A DNA stretch of 64,000 bases from Antitrichia curtipendula (taxonomy: Eukaryota; Streptophyta; Bryopsida; Hypnales; Leucodontaceae), in NCBI GenBank assembly GCA_951230915.1, contig OX579636.1, positions 39,758,433 to 39,822,432 of the forward strand, given 5' to 3'. Made by a program: the position numbers and the translations under genes. Positions 23,790 to 37,397 of this stretch are shown here, piece by piece; positions within the stretch are counted from its first letter, which is position 1; the number at the start of each line of letters is the position of its first letter. Under the pieces are notes generated by a model, which saw only the letters and a program-made list of their open reading frames with translations, did no database searches and was not told the DNA's origin.

Positions 23790-24860
23790 TAGAGAGCAGT
23801 TTAAGATTTGTAAGGAATTGCTCTCGCACGGAAGTTCGACAATTGCTCTGTTTTGCAAGCTCTCTTTGGTATTGCTGGTGTAAAACACGGTAGATTGTCT
23901 TAGAAGCGTTAAGGGAGATTACTGTGCGTTGGAGTGGAGGGCCCGGCGAAGGCGAAGAGACGAGAGGACACACGCGAAGCTTACCGTCAGCGCGCCTTCG
24001 TTGCACGTCACTTGTGCTCGTTGTCTTGACTGAGGAGTGAGGACAACTCAGCTCAAGCGCCGGTGCTGTAATGAGCCTATCACTTACTTGCGCATCCTTT
24101 TACTTCTTCTGGTAGTTTGTCGTTCGAATTTTGGCCTAGGGGTTCGTGCGTTGCTAAGACAGGTATAAGGAGTTTCTGTTTGTAAGTTCGACCATTGCTG
24201 CCATAGCGCTTTTTTTCAAGCTCCTCCTCTTTGTTTGGTGACGTAGATTGTCTTTGAATTGGTAAGGGAGATTTTCCTATTATCTTTGGTTCTTTTCTCG
24301 GCTGAGGAGTGAGGACAACTTGGTTCGATCGCAAATTAATTGTCTCGCCGCTGCTGCACTGGCCTGGCACGTAATTGCACTTGACCTGGCGCGTAATTCC
24401 ACTCGGCCTGGCGTGTAATTGCACTTCTTTTTGCTTCTTCTGGTAGTTTGTCATCGAGTTTCGAATTTAGGACCAGAGTTTCGTGCGTTGTAAAGACAGA
24501 TTAAGATTGTAAGGAATTGTTGCTGTAAGTACGTTCGACTATTGTTGCCATAGCGCTTTCTTTCAAGCTCCGTCTCTTTTGCGTGGTGTAGCAGATTGTC
24601 TTTGAAGAGGCGAGGAAGATATTACTCTGCCTTGGAGTGGAGGGCCCGGCGGAAGGGAGGTGCTGAGAGGACACGTGCGACGCTCACCGTGAGTGTTCCT
24701 TCGTCGCCCGCTCATGCTTAGGACAATTCGGCTCAACCACAATTGTATTGATTCCAATCGGCCTGGCGCTTAATTGCACTACTTTGCTTCTTCTGGCAGC
24801 TTGCCATTGAGTTTCGATTTTTGGACAGTTGTTTTAGGAGCTTGAGTACGTTCGAATTAC
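23790..24860 (+). repeat. ~350 bp tandem repeat upstream of DRP1, about 3 diverged units
   Basis: Blocks recur in the same order. CTTCTTCTGGTAGTTTGTC-like sequence begins at 24103, 24434 and 24787 (spacing 331 and 353). GCCATAGCGCTTT...CAAGCTCC recurs near 24198 and 24548, with an older form near 23842. TTGGAGTGGAGGGCCCGGCG recurs near 23930 and 24635. CTGAGGAGTGAGGACAAC occurs near 24031 and 24302, and a CCTGGCGCGTAATT-like block is iterated near 24361-24420. The units are clearly diverged, so the array is old. It ends about 600 bp before the DRP1 start codon. Confidence 0.75.
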
Positions 24861-25465
24861 GTGCAGTGTACGTGAAAAGAGTTCATTGTTTGCTGCAACA
24901 CTTGACTCCGCTTGTAAGTTCACAGTCTTTGACTAGGTTGGGGTCGAGGGAAATTTAGCTGTAATCGGTGTAACTCATCCGTGAGATGACATTATCGTTT
25001 GACACAAGTACTCCGACGTTGCATAATTTTCAGCTTTGCGAAAATGTGAAATTAATCGCTGGTCTATTGTTGTTGAAGCTTACTATTCTTTCGGAGGTTG
25101 ACGGTTTGTTTAAGCTATAGTGTCTTCGACTCATAGGTTTTGATTTGTTGTTTTAAGTTTTGAAGTCTCTCGGACAGGACTAGTAGCAATTGCTCGTGTG
25201 TAATTGGTTGGTATGCTGTTCAATCATTCAATTTGGTATGGAAACTTGGAAGGGTGTTGAAAACACTGAATACACTAGCAGATTGCTTCGGGATTAATTG
25301 TAATTATTTTTAGCTTCGAAGAATCTTAGACAGTTTTGGAAGTTCTATAAGCCGCGGTGTTTTGGGAAACTCTCGGGTATTGTTTGAAGTTGGGCTAACC
25401 ACTTCCTCTCGTTTTTCGTACGCTTTCAGTAGGGGAGTGGAAAAGCGTGAGGCAAACTGCTCGCA
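24861..25465 (+). promoter_or_regulatory. Presumed 5' leader of DRP1
   Basis: This T-rich segment of near-genic composition lies between the tandem array and the DRP1 ATG, and has no conserved frame. A 5' leader with or without an intron is likely. The sequence immediately before the start codon is GCTCGCAATGG, an acceptable plant initiation context. Confidence 0.35.
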
Positions 25466-28400
25466 ATGGAGAGCTTAATAGGATTGGTCAATAGAATTCA
25501 AAGAGCTTGTACGGCACTCGGGGACTATGGAGGAGATAGTTCTTTACCCACTCTATGGGAGTCTTTGCCCACGGTTGTCGTAGTGGGAGGCCAGGTATGG
25601 CTACAGTTTCATCACCTCTTAATGCTGTCATATATATGCTTTTATGCGTTGTTCGACGCAGTAGTTCATGATTTCCTTTCGTTTTGTTTCAAGTGAACGA
25701 TGAAGATTTTCAGATTAGAGACTAGAGAGTTGTCATGGGGTCTTTGTTCTGAAACGAGTTGATTCCACATCTCGTTATTGAGCTCTGTTTTATTTAACGT
25801 GAGATCATTTGTCCTTTATGACGGTTCGGAGGGAACCTTACTCTGAATAACTAGTGGTGTCATGCATATTGAACCAGAGCTCTGGCAAGTCCTCTGTATT
25901 GGAGAGCATCGTTGGGAGAGACTTTTTACCCCGTGGTTCAGGTACGTTACATACGTTAGTTTGAAGTTCACCATGTATTGCCGCAAATTTATGTGGAATA
26001 CTCTCAAATTATATTTCTATAGATGCGGTATTTAGCTGTCGTTTTTGTGGAGCCAGGAATTGTTACAAGGCGTCCTCTTGTGCTTCAGTTGCATAAGACA
26101 GACGAAGGACCCGAGTATGGAGAGTTCTTACATCTTCCAAGGAAGAGATTTCACGACTTCGGTATGTTGATCTACTTGTTCCTTCTTTGTCTAGATATCA
26201 TTCTGTTGCGATTTCTGAACAATCAAGATCCAACATTGGGTAATTTGTATGGTAGTTAGACGATGTTATTATTGACCACTTAGACCCGGCTTCGGAGCTA
26301 TTACGAAGAATTCCTCAATGCGGATCCTGAGCAACTGTTTTTGTTAAGATTCAAAGTGCATTATTTTACAACAGCTGATCTGTTTTTTGAAGTAACACTA
26401 GTACTCATTTTGTGATACAGCACAAGTGCGGTTGGAAATTCAGGAGGAGACTGATAGAATTACAGGCCGCAGCGCCAGGCAAATATCGCCAGTACCAATT
26501 CATCTTAGTATTTTCTCACCCCACGGTATATTTCCAACCAGAAGTGGACACGTCTGTGTAAACTTTATACACTCAGTATTCTGGTGATCAGCTAGTGGAT
26601 GCATTTACTTGCTTCAAGTCATCCAATCACGACATGGAATCAATGCGTGTCCTGTGAAGTACTGAAATTTCTCTTTTTTGATTTGTTTGCAGTGGTAAAT
26701 CTGACGCTGATCGACTTACCTGGTCTCACAAAGGTCGCAGTTGGTAAGTATAGTCCGATTTGGTCTAAATTATATTCAGAGGCATAGCTGGTGTTAAATA
26801 TCTTTGGAATCAGTTGGTAAAAAAAATTTAGATATATTTACATGTCATGAAAATGCTCTTGTATTGACCGGAGTGTTTGATTTCATTGTGTAGAGGGACA
26901 ACCAGAAAGTATTGTGGCCGATATTGACAACATGGTGAAGTCTTACGTTGAAAAGGTGGGTCATGATCCCCTTTAATTTAATCTTCTTTGAATTGATTCT
27001 CAACGTAGGAAATTTGACTTGTGAAGATGGTTGTAATTGATGATTTGAGTTATCCAATTATAAGATTAGTCTATCTAGTTTATCGATCTTTCTTTTAGTC
27101 TTTTTGTAGAATTTGACAGGGTTTGTTGATTTGCTCTTGCTTTTCATTTGCCTTTGCTGCAGCCAAGCTCCCTCATTCTAGCAATATCACCGGCGAATCA
27201 AGACATTGCGACATCGGATGCTATAAAGCTTGCGCGTGAGGTTGATCCCGGAGGTATTTCATTCATCTCGCTGGCATTGTTCGGTTGTTGTTTTCTAGTG
27301 GCCAAAGTTTAATTAATCGAGTTATCTTCTCATGTAACCGCATCATTGTTATCACAGGTGAGAGGACATTTGGAGTTCTGACGAAGCTAGATCTCATGGA
27401 CAAAGGCACAAATGCTGTTGATGTAAGTTTTTAATTTTCAGCAATAAGGTTGCAGTTGCCTTGTTCAAAACAGTATACGCATCAGTGAGGCAATGTTGTA
27501 CACCAATCATTATAGCATGGAAACTTCCTCATGCAGAGTACATACGGCGTTTGAGTATATGTTGAGTTCGACATGCTTATGGGTATTATCTGTGCATCAT
27601 GTACAGGTTTTGGAAGGTCACGCATATCGGCTTGTGAACCCCTGGGTTGGTGTGGTCAATAGATCGCAAGCCGATATCAATAGGAATGTTGATATAGTAG
27701 CTGCAAGACGCAAGGAAAGAGAGTACTTTCAAAGCAGTCCAGATTATGGACACCTGGCCAGTCGGATGGGTTCAGAATACCTTGCGAAGCTTCTATCCAA
27801 GGTATGTTTGCTCTCAAATTTATAGCTATTAGCATCAAATCCCTCATCAATTATCGACAAGACATATGGTCATATTGCTCAAATTTTTGTAGTATTTTTC
27901 TGTCGTTGACGTACATGGAATTGTTATCACATCTGCATTGTCGATGTGAGGCTTTTTTGAAGTCATCAATTTGCTGAATGGCATATGTTTTTCTGAGTTT
28001 TAATCGATTGTTGGTTGCAGCATTTGGAAGCGGTAATCAAAGCTCGCATTCCAAGCATTCTATCCAATATAAATAAAAATATTGACGAGTTGGACACTGA
28101 AATGAACCAACTTGGAAGGCCAATTGCTGTTGATGCCGGGGTAAGTTGTTGGTTAGTGGGGTATGTCACTCATGTTGTTTTACAGAATGACAAGGGAGAT
28201 TTTCATCTGAGCATTGGAATGCTGCTTATAATTTTTCTTTGATATTTGGATTAAACGATTGAAGTTCACTTGCAGGCTCAGCTGTACACGATTCTTGAGA
28301 TTTGCAGAAAATTTGATCACATTTTCAAAGAACATCTGGATGGATTGTAAGTCTCGATATCTGTGACGTGAATCCTTCGTTTATTCGTATTCTCTGGTGA

Positions 28401-30094
28401 TGTGTGCTATCGGTTGTTTTTGTTAGAGTATCAGCACCGGTTAGTTGGCGATAGTTGTAAAGGTTAAGTTTCAAGACCCAAGGGTCTGGCGAAGGGTCGG
28501 AGTATTGAGTCAAAGATTTGTATGATTTTATGCAGGCGTCCCGGTGGGGAGCGTATATTTGGCGTATTTGATAATCAGTTACCTGCCGCTTTAAAGAAGC
28601 TTCCTTTGGACAGAAAGCTATCAATGCAGAACATCCGGAAAGTAGTATCAGAGGCAGATGGTTATCAACCACACTTGATTGCTCCTGAGAATGCTTATAG
28701 GAGACTTATTGAAAGTGCTTTAGAGCTTTTCCGAGGCCCTGCTGAGGCATCCGTCGACGCGGTAGGCTGAAAATTTTCTATTGAAATGTATTAGAAATGT
28801 GTTCAGGTCAATAAGGTTGATATTTGAAAGAGTAGTAACATTTATTTTCAAATTTTCACGCACATTCAGAATTTGAGAGTGGCGGATATGAATGCGCACG
28901 CTTGTCATGGTGTGCAGGTACACTTTATACTGAGGGACCTCGTTCGCAAATCCGTTGGTGAAACTCAAGTATGCAACTCTTCGTCATTCCTAAACTGAAC
29001 TGCCGTTTTGGTGTTATGGAGTCAATTGTCGAAACATTGATGTCTGGTCTCCTATACTGGAAACTTCCTTCACCTCGAGGATGTTAAATTTATACTAACA
29101 ATGATTGCGAAGTTGCTGAAGCATTTTAACAGAAGTACATTGGTCTAAGAATAGATGTAAAAGAACACTAATCACTGCTTTAGGGTTGTATTGAGGGCAC
29201 TATCTGGAAATGATGATTTATATTATGTCTCTTGAAGGAGCTTAAGCGATTCCCAACTTTGCAAGGAGAACTTGCAGCAGCTGCAACATCATCTTTGGAG
29301 AAGTTTCGTGACGACAGCAAGAAGATGACTGTCAGATTGGTGGAAATGGAGCAGAGTTATTTAACAGCTGACTTTTTCAGGAAACTCCCTCAAGAAGTAG
29401 AGAAGGGCGGAAATCCTGCCTCTTCTGCTTTAGAGCGTTACAGCGAAGCACATTACCGACGAATAGGTATCTGATCTTGACACCCTTTTCATTCTGTAGC
29501 AATTAGTTGGTGACACTTACCACTCGAGTTGGCACGCAGTTTTCAGAGTGTGACTTGCTATTCATGCCCGGGATTCGCACGAAGAGACGAGATGAAATGT
29601 TGCTTATTTCTTGTTCGTTTCTTACATTGCAGGTTCAAATGTGTCTGCTTATGTCGGCATGGTTAATGACGTCCTAAGAATTACAATTCCAAAAGCAGTT
29701 TCTCATTGTCAAGTCCGGGAGGCCAAGCGCTCTTTGCTGGACATGTTTTACACGCAGATTGGCAAAGTTGAGGTACGATTTGCCTCCTCTGATTGTTGGT
29801 GTAGTACTTGGTATTTGCTATTGAATCATGTTCACTCACATTTCAATGAATTAGGATACTTGGTGCAATTCAGAAGTGATTCGTGCACTAGTCCTGAGAT
29901 CGGGGCTCGTGAGTAGCCAATTTTGCTGTATGGTTTGTTGATCCATCTCGGACACTGGTTGGCAGGGCAAGCGCCTGGCTCAAATGTTGGATGAAGATCC
30001 AGCATTGATGGAACGAAGACAGGCTTGTGCAAAGCGGCTAGAACTTTACAAGAACGCTCGAGATGAGATAGACTCAGTAGCTTGGGCGAAATGA
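25466..30094 (+). CDS. DRP1: Dynamin-related protein 1 (DRP1 class), 16 exons, complete
   Basis: A large GTPase that assembles on membranes; plant DRP1 proteins act in cell-plate formation and clathrin-mediated endocytosis. My exon chain keeps frame throughout: 25466-25594, 25878-25941, 26057-26161, 26421-26525, 26693-26743, 26894-26955, 27163-27253, 27358-27422, 27607-27801, 28021-28140, 28276-28346, 28536-28761, 28918-28968, 29238-29466, 29633-29772 and 29966-30094. It gives 610 residues, the usual DRP1A length. GTPase motifs: GGQSSGKSS at 41-49, DLPG at 142-145 and TKLD at 211-214. The middle domain includes [15 protein letters not shown], and the C-terminal GED region is preceded by [12 protein letters not shown] and ends [10 protein letters not shown]. 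There is no PH domain or proline-rich tail, which places it in plant class DRP1 and not DRP2. The start is the ATG opening [12 protein letters not shown], as in the family. Confidence 0.95.
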
Positions 30095-30627
30095 AGTTCC
30101 GCTTTAGAATCATATTCATGGCTGAGGTGAAAACACGCCTCTGGTCAGTCTTTAACATTTCTACGACATTTTTCAACCTTGAAGTGGCATGTAGATACGT
30201 CGTTGAAAGAATTTTGAAACAGGATTTAGGCCTACCGTTTAGTTTAACATGTTAAAACGAATTGGACCGTCTCATGGTACCACTATCTGTTTTGATTGTG
30301 ATTGTGTAGATGTATATCAAGATCATGAGCTTCGTAGATGCTGTAAAATGAATTGCTCTAACTTTTTTGGCAAGGACATCGTTCGGTGCTCACTTTTATA
30401 GAAAGCTGAATGTTCTTTACCCGTAAAGGATGGCCTTGTAACTTAGTTTTGAATACTACAAGCAAAATTTGAAGTTTAACACCTCTCGAAAATCTCCTCC
30501 GTTTTTTCACCATATGCTTAGGAATCGTACCTGGATGGATGAAAATGGTAGAGTTAGGTTCAGTTATAGCTACTTATTAAACACTGTATGAAATTAACCA
30601 AATTTGGTTGAGTTGCAGTTGAAGTGT
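30095..30627. other. DRP1 3' flank
   Basis: Presumed 3' untranslated region and short intergenic DNA. Nothing coding is seen. Composition falls to the AT-rich background by about 30480. Confidence 0.45.
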
Positions 30628-31380
30628 TTAACCCCTAAATGATATTAGAAACCAGAATTAACCTGCAGTTTACAATACAAAAAAATCTACAAACTCAGTC
30701 TGGGCGTTAAAGATTTAATTTAAATGCTGGCACATTTGGGGGGCACCAGTTTGTCTCCCGCCTCATTGAGTAAGCAGCCAACAAGAAATCCATAATTCTG
30801 AATTTCAAGTTTTCAACAACAAGAAGAGTCCCATTTATTGCAAGCTGCAATGATGTACTCTAAATAGGGGTTTCAAGGGAACCCATACTAATTAATTGAC
30901 ATTACACACTATATAAATATCTACCTTTGTTGTACATGAATAATTATTGAAGTGTTTGGGGGATGTACATCATGTTACAAACATCTACAATTTTCTACAA
31001 TAAGTATCTTTAATTTTTTGGTCCCCTTCATATTCCTATTTAGAGTAGTAACTTTGAAATTGCCACATCATGCAATAAGTAATAAGCAAAAAATCCAAAA
31101 AAATTATAAGCTCCAAGTTTTCAAAAAACAAGAAGAGTCCCATTTATTGCAAGTTGCAATCATTTGCAAAAAAGTAGTAGCTTTGAAGTTGCCACATCAT
31201 GGTCAGCTTAGTGGTAATTCCTTGTTTCTAAAAAAACTTATTATTTTAATATAGTTTTGTGTTTCAAGTGAACTTTGTTAGAACAATATAAAGGTTTCAA
31301 TTTAACCCTTTCATGTCCAAACAAATTAGTATGTAGATTTTTTGTATTGTAAATTGTAGGCCAATTCTAACATTGTTTAC
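30628..31380. repeat. TTAA-type terminal fragments and local direct repeats
   Basis: TTAACCCCTAAATG begins at 30628, and a TTAA follows at 30707-30710. The 83 bp between them resembles, in reverse, the segment from TTAACCCTTTCATG at 31302 (shared block TGTAGATTTTTTGTATTGTAAA). Inside are a direct repeat AACAAGAAGAGTCCCATTTA (about 30820 and 31129) and another TTGCCACATCATG (about 31060 and 31188). These may be remains of one or two piggyBac-like MITEs; the pairing of ends is not secure. Confidence 0.4.
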
Positions 31381-34300
31381 ATATTAAATAAGATTGACAT
31401 TGAGCATCTACTAGTAGGACATTTACACTAACTACAAGTTAATGAATATATCTCTCAAAATTTATGTAAAGGTTTAAACCACTCTAATATTGCAAAAGAC
31501 CAAACCAATTTTTGTAGTGACAATTATATAAGACCTTTCATGGACTCTTGTCAAAAATATGCATTGTTCCAATAGGCCTTGTATCACTATCCAATGAGCA
31601 AAATATATTAACCCTATTATGCTATTATAAACACTGAGTGTTTGTTCAAATGACTTCCCTTGGGATTGTAAAATGGAAAAAGAAACATTTTTTCATCCAA
31701 TTTTTTCTTGGAGTTGCTTGAGTACATTTTCAATGAATAGGGTTGCTAATTCCCTCATTACGGTATTATTGACTCTTCTAAGAAGAAGATGTTTAATCCA
31801 TGGATCACCTTTGTAGTGTATTTTGTCCAATTCTTGCTATTTACACTTGATGTGAATTTTAGCCAAAAAAAAGGTATTTTTTGAATTTGAGTTCAATAAA
31901 TGAAATGACACATAAAGTGTATAGTAGTTTCTATTCCAATTGGAAATTTTGAAAAATTTATAAATTTTAATTATTTAATAGCAATATGAATTTTAGGCCA
32001 ATAACCATGGTTTGTTGATTTTCTAATTTTAGAATAACACAATAGTTTAGGTTTATACCACGATGTTATACATTATAATATACATATATGATAAAAAATT
32101 CAGATTTTTTGAATATATATGATATTTGATATGAATTTTTATTTTTTTTCTTAAAACACTCACAGTAGTTTCAGTTTATTTTTCTTAAACTTAAAATTTT
32201 GCTATAACTTATATTAGACATATTGTTTGACTTCATCTCCGTAAAATATATGTAAAATCTTTCATTCATATCTAGTCACAAAATGGAAACAAATAGAGTG
32301 ATGGACAATTAGGCTTGAAATCACAAGTCATAAGCTTATCCTTCTAAAATGAACCATGGAAGAAAACAATCCTATCATATATCTAGAGGGAAATTCTTCG
32401 TTTCTATTGTTTCTTCAAAGGTTGTTGATTGAACACTTTTTGTCCTAGAGCACTCCAACATCCAATTTATAGACAATGAACAAATTCATATTTTTGTTTA
32501 TTTCTAGATGCTTCTTAGATGAAAGTCATCCAAATTTGTGGAGATACTTTATCAAGTTCTTGTCTTATCTATTGGTTGGGTTTTCAATTACTAGAATGCA
32601 TACTTTTGTAAAATTACAAATGTGGAAGTTTGTCCAGTGGTTGATCAAGTAAAAAATGCATTGACTTTAGTTTGAAAACTGGATTTGCAAAAATAAGGTC
32701 CCAGATGTAAAGAATACAAAAAAGAACTTGTGAAATTTCAGAAAATCATCATGCCAAGAGAACCTCCTTTCATACCAACAAGTTTTACTCCAAAAATTAT
32801 AATATTTTGTTTGCAATCAAATTTTAAAGGAAAAATAAATTTTTCTTTTTAAAATTCATATAAAAATATTGGTGATATCAAGGGTGAATCTAATCATATG
32901 GATGGAATCTAAAATTCAACACCTACAAATTTCATTTGTATATCAATTCCAATATATTATTCCAAATAGTGCTTTATAATGATTTTATCCAAATCATCAA
33001 TCCTAGAGAAGACTCTAGATGTTTAGGATTTTATCTTTATTATCTTTCTTGGATTTATTTATTTATTTATTTGTGAAAGGCTCTTTGAAGTGTATAAAAC
33101 CATTAATCTACTTTCGTTAATTAAACAAGACCAAAACCTATCATCCAGACAATCATATAGACAATCATCCATAAACACTCAGATGTAACAATGAATAGGT
33201 ACATTATTTGTTTTAAGCTAGTGTGGTTTTGGTTATTGGGGTTGGTTGTTGATGGCCATTCAAGAAGGACCTGTGATTTAAAAAAATATTAGTTATAATA
33301 AGATATAACAATCACTATAAGACATATAAGTTGTTATATATTGTATTTTTGACAAAAATCATTTAATTTTACTCGCTTAGTGGCAATTGGAAAAAATATA
33401 TATATTCTTTGCCTTTAAGTCATTAAAATTTTGAAAATAAATGTTAATCTACTATAAAACAAATTACTACATCTTGTATAAATTGAATAAATTAGGGTCT
33501 TGATGCAATATGAAAATTAGTATAATAAAATGGTAGTGCAACATGCACTAATTTGAAATACTATAGCTTCAAGAAGGAAACGTTACATACACTAGTAAAA
33601 TAAATGAAAATAACATAGGATTTGACTTTAACTCTCTAATGATTATCTCTACAACCATATATTCAAACTTCATTTCTATTCTTGACTTGGTCTATGCAAT
33701 TAGGATTACAATATTGATTCAACTTTTTATTTATTGTTGGAGACTTATTATTGTCTATAGATTTGAAAATTTTCAATTAGTCATGAAGAATAATGTAATT
33801 TGTGTAAACATTATAATTGCAAAAGATGAGAATAAATTGGTAAGTTTAATAAAAAAGATCCATTGGGTTTGAATTTTTTTTCAAAGTATATGTAGCTTTA
33901 GTATTAAAAAATACTTTGAAGAATTATGATGTTAAAGAATGTCAAGGAATCATTTTGTTCTTTACACCCTAAACACTTATAACTAAGACTATGAAATCAT
34001 ATTATTATCATAAGATTAGTTTATTAATTATGTAATTAAAGATAAAAAAATTTTATGATCCTAGTAAGTGATTTGTTTTTCAAATTTGAATAATTTTTTA
34101 TTTATAATTTTGAAAAATATACCAAAAGTATTTTAGTTCTTTAAAATATCATATGTTAAACATTAGATTCTAAACATTCTAAATTATCATTAATTTTATT
34201 CAAAAAACAATTTTTACAATATAAACGATAGATATAAAATACAAATTTTTGTGTACTGTAGATTCTAACACATAGATCTTGCATTTGCAATTTTTTTTAA

Positions 34301-36255
34301 TGGAGTGTAAATTAAAATTCAATACTTTATATTCTTAGTTTAAATCAAGTCAACAAAGAAAATGTTTGGAAAGCCTAAAAGTTTCTTCTTTTGAAACTAG
34401 ACGTACATCCAAATGTTGAATGAAGAGATCTTAAGGATTTAAAATTCATGACATTACTGCACTATTTATTTGAGACCAAGAATCTCATGCACTATAGCCC
34501 CAAAGTTTAGATAGCTCATCTCCAAAGTGAATGCTCTTAAGTAAACCTTGATTATATTTTTCAAAAAAAAAAAATTTTGTATTAGATTTACACTAAGAAA
34601 ATGAAGCTTGACAAATTTTTATTCCCTATTATATTTTTGAAAAAAATCAAAATTAAGATAATTATTGCAATTGCAAGCTCTATGTATTAAAATCCAAATA
34701 GCACAATGTTGCATGTTTTCATTCATGTTTTTGAAATTTTTGAGGTTTAAATTATAAAATTATATTTTTCATTCTTACTCTCATCTATGGTTAAAATGTT
34801 GCAAAGTATTCTAATATATAACATAATTAATATCATTTTTTTCCACTTTTAATTTTTTCAGATCACAATAATTTTATTTTTCTACACAAAAATTTGAAAC
34901 AATAATCATCAATAGAAGATCCATCTTTCTACAAGTAAAAAACATCAAAAAATTTATATGTCAATTATATAAGAGGATCAATTTGGCTTGGTAGTAGAGT
35001 TTAATATGAAGGTATTGAGAAGTGTGTTTTTGGAGTACAAAATAAAATAATTAATTGATGAATCTTTTCACCAATCTCCTTTTCTACTTACAAGTATTTC
35101 TTGAAAATGAATTTGTACTAATTAGATTGTTTATATTATATTTATTAATTTATTTTTACTTTATCGTACAAAATTATAACAATGACAATTTTTCATGATA
35201 CAAAATGAACTTTTTTTACAGAAATAGACAATTATAATATTATGTAATATAAATATAGTATTGATGTTTGAATACAATTGAAATAGGTAAAAGTTAGCTT
35301 AGAGATGATATTTGATTATTTTGCAATGGATTTGGTCCTTTGGAGGTTGATTCTAGAATGTCCAAGGTACTTCATTTTGGTATTGTCAATATTCTATCAA
35401 ATTAAATATTGATAAATTAAATCAAAACAAATAAATATCTCATTAAATACTAGAGATAATAATTTAAATGAAAATTGAAGATTAAAAGACTTTTAATTGA
35501 TTTGTAATGTTTCCCCCCTATATGATCAAACGTTATAATCTTGAGGGGGGAGATTGGCAAAAAGTAGAATGCTGTGTGAGTCTTGTTTAAGGATATATTT
35601 ATTCCTTGGAGCTAGAAGTTAAATATGTTTAGAAGTAATATAGGATTAAAAAAATTATACAAGAACATATTCTTAAAATATATTAGAATAGTTATATTTT
35701 GAGGGCATTACTTACAAGGTGCTACAAAAAATCCTTTGAACACACTTGTTTATGAACTTTACATGAACGTACACCCCTAAGATTATAATCTTTCAATCCA
35801 TAAGGAATACCTTTGTGTTGTGATTTCTTATACGATAAATAACAGGTCTAGTTAATAATCTCACAATTACAACTTGATTTTTTTGGTTAGATACCAAAAA
35901 AACATTTCCAATTTGTTTAGTTTAGAATATACTACAAGAAAATCAAAACTAACTTGGGCTAAGTACAAGGAGCTCAAAAATAACTAAAAAACATCCAAAA
36001 GTTGTTTAATTATTAATTATACCAATTTAGAACATGGAGGATGGTGTTTTAGACCATCTTCTGATACACTCATCATATTGTCTTGCTACGGGCATTATTT
36101 ACTTCTAACTGATATAAAACTATAATTTGAGTATACAATCTTTGAAAATGCATCAAAATCCAATTAATATAGACATAAAAATATCTCAATTTGGACTTTG
36201 GATAACCAAAATAGAACTCGTTACAAACAAATTTAAAGACAAAAGTAATAGTCAT
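31381..36255. other. AT-rich gene desert
   Basis: Nearly 5 kb of very AT-rich DNA with stops in every frame. Only short simple repeats are visible, such as (TTTA)n at 33054-33074. A purine tract GAGGGGGGAGATTGG near 35543-35557 recalls a retrotransposon polypurine tract, but no element body could be found with it. Confidence 0.6.
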
Positions 36256-36356
36256 CACTACAAAATCATGCCCAGGAAAGGAAAATCATACAAATGGCAT
36301 TGAAAATGTAAAATGCCATTTGTACAATCTTCCTTTCTGAATTATAAATTGCAGTG
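36256..36356. mobile_element. Possible short CACTA-type MITE, 101 bp
   Basis: The segment starts CACTACAAAATC and ends TTGCAGTG. Inner inverted repeats are good (GAAAGGAAAATCATACAAATGGCATT against AATGCCATTTGTACAATCTTCCTTTC). No matching 3 bp target duplication was seen, so the assignment is weaker than for the element at 351-491. Confidence 0.45.
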
Positions 36357-37122
36357 ACCTATATAATTTTAGTCTTTTGACTTGCTTGTATTGAGTTTTA
36401 TTTTGTTTGTCGAAATTCCAAATTCAGATTTTTTTTGTTATTGTCTATTTAACATGTCAATTGATATGATTCTAATGGTAATATTCTTAAATTTTGACAA
36501 CACATCACTCAAATGTTAGTTTTATTGGGTTGTTTTTACATTGAGGAGACATTGACGTGTACGGCTACAAATGCAATCTCACATTTTAAAACACATTTTA
36601 AAACACATTTACCTTTTTTTCCTTGAGGCATGAAGCTGTTCATTTTCTTTTTAAGGCGACTAGGCGTTAAATTGCCCCCCAAAAAACATCTCTCAATCCA
36701 TACCTTAAGTTAGTTAGTTTTGTTTGTAATAGTGAGATCTCTTGAACCATGTATCCCTCAATCACCTTCTCGGTATTGTTGGAAACCTCAAAATCTCTTT
36801 GTCAGGAATGGTACATAGACTTTGTTTCTTGGTGTTCGGTGTGACAGATAGTGAACTTCGTTTTTTATTATTATAAAATTTAAAAATCAGAAAATTGCTT
36901 TAACTTTAAATTTTGGTTGTGGCAACGGCACAGGGCACAATAGTCCCAATAAAATCCATCTCCAATTGCTATAACTTAATAAACTCAAGCAAATTCATAA
37001 TACAGGCCTATGTCGGCCTAAAACTTGTTCCCATTGCATCAAAGCGAACGCGAATTGTGGATTGCTTCCCATAAAGGCTCGGAATAGCTCTGTCCTAAGC
37101 GACAGAAGGAGGAAATGGGGAA
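36357..37122. other. Intergenic DNA before the kinesin palindrome
   Basis: AT-rich background with a threefold ACATTTTAAAACAC iteration near 36583-36610. No gene is supported. Confidence 0.5.
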
Positions 37123-37397
37123 TGTACGCAGCCAGTAGATCTGGTGGCCGCACGTCCCCCCTTCCAGAATTTGAATATGGGCAGGAGCAGCTGCCGCGAA
37201 AACGGGGTGTTCAAATTTGCAACGGCTACCGGTGACGCCAGCCCGCCATCGATCGCGCCATCGCTCTGCCTCGGCTTTGGTCGCGCTCGCTCTACGCTTA
37301 GGGTCTTCAAGAAGTCCCATTCCCCGCCTGTGCGAGCGATCTTTCCCGTAGAGGCAGCCGTAGTTCGGTAGGCAGTTAGTTGTGGACGGATTCTTGA
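37123..37397. repeat. Diverged collar at the left edge of the palindrome
   Basis: The reverse complement of this segment aligns with 60915-61175, with many substitutions and several indels (roughly 80-90% similar by eye), whereas everything inside is identical. Landmarks shared by both are GAAAGATCGCTCGCACAGGC, TAGCCGTTGCAAATTTGAAC and TATTCAAATTCTGGAAGG. The indels are not multiples of three, which argues against coding function. It is most likely promoter or 5' leader of the kinesin gene. Confidence 0.75.

Noticed and set aside
23610..24757. Several open frames of 64-124 codons inside the DRP1 upstream array
   Set aside because: They run through diverged repeat units in differing frames and are not conserved between units, so they are not coding.
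35540..35600. GAGGGGGGAGATTG resembling a Copia polypurine tract next to a 3' LTR
   Set aside because: No integrase, reverse transcriptase, primer-binding site or second LTR was found nearby, so a retrotransposon is not supported.
31381..36255. tRNA, rRNA or other structural RNA genes in the AT-rich deserts
   Set aside because: I looked for tRNA internal promoter boxes (GGTTCGANNCC) and paired acceptor stems and found none. A covariance-model scan would be needed to exclude them.
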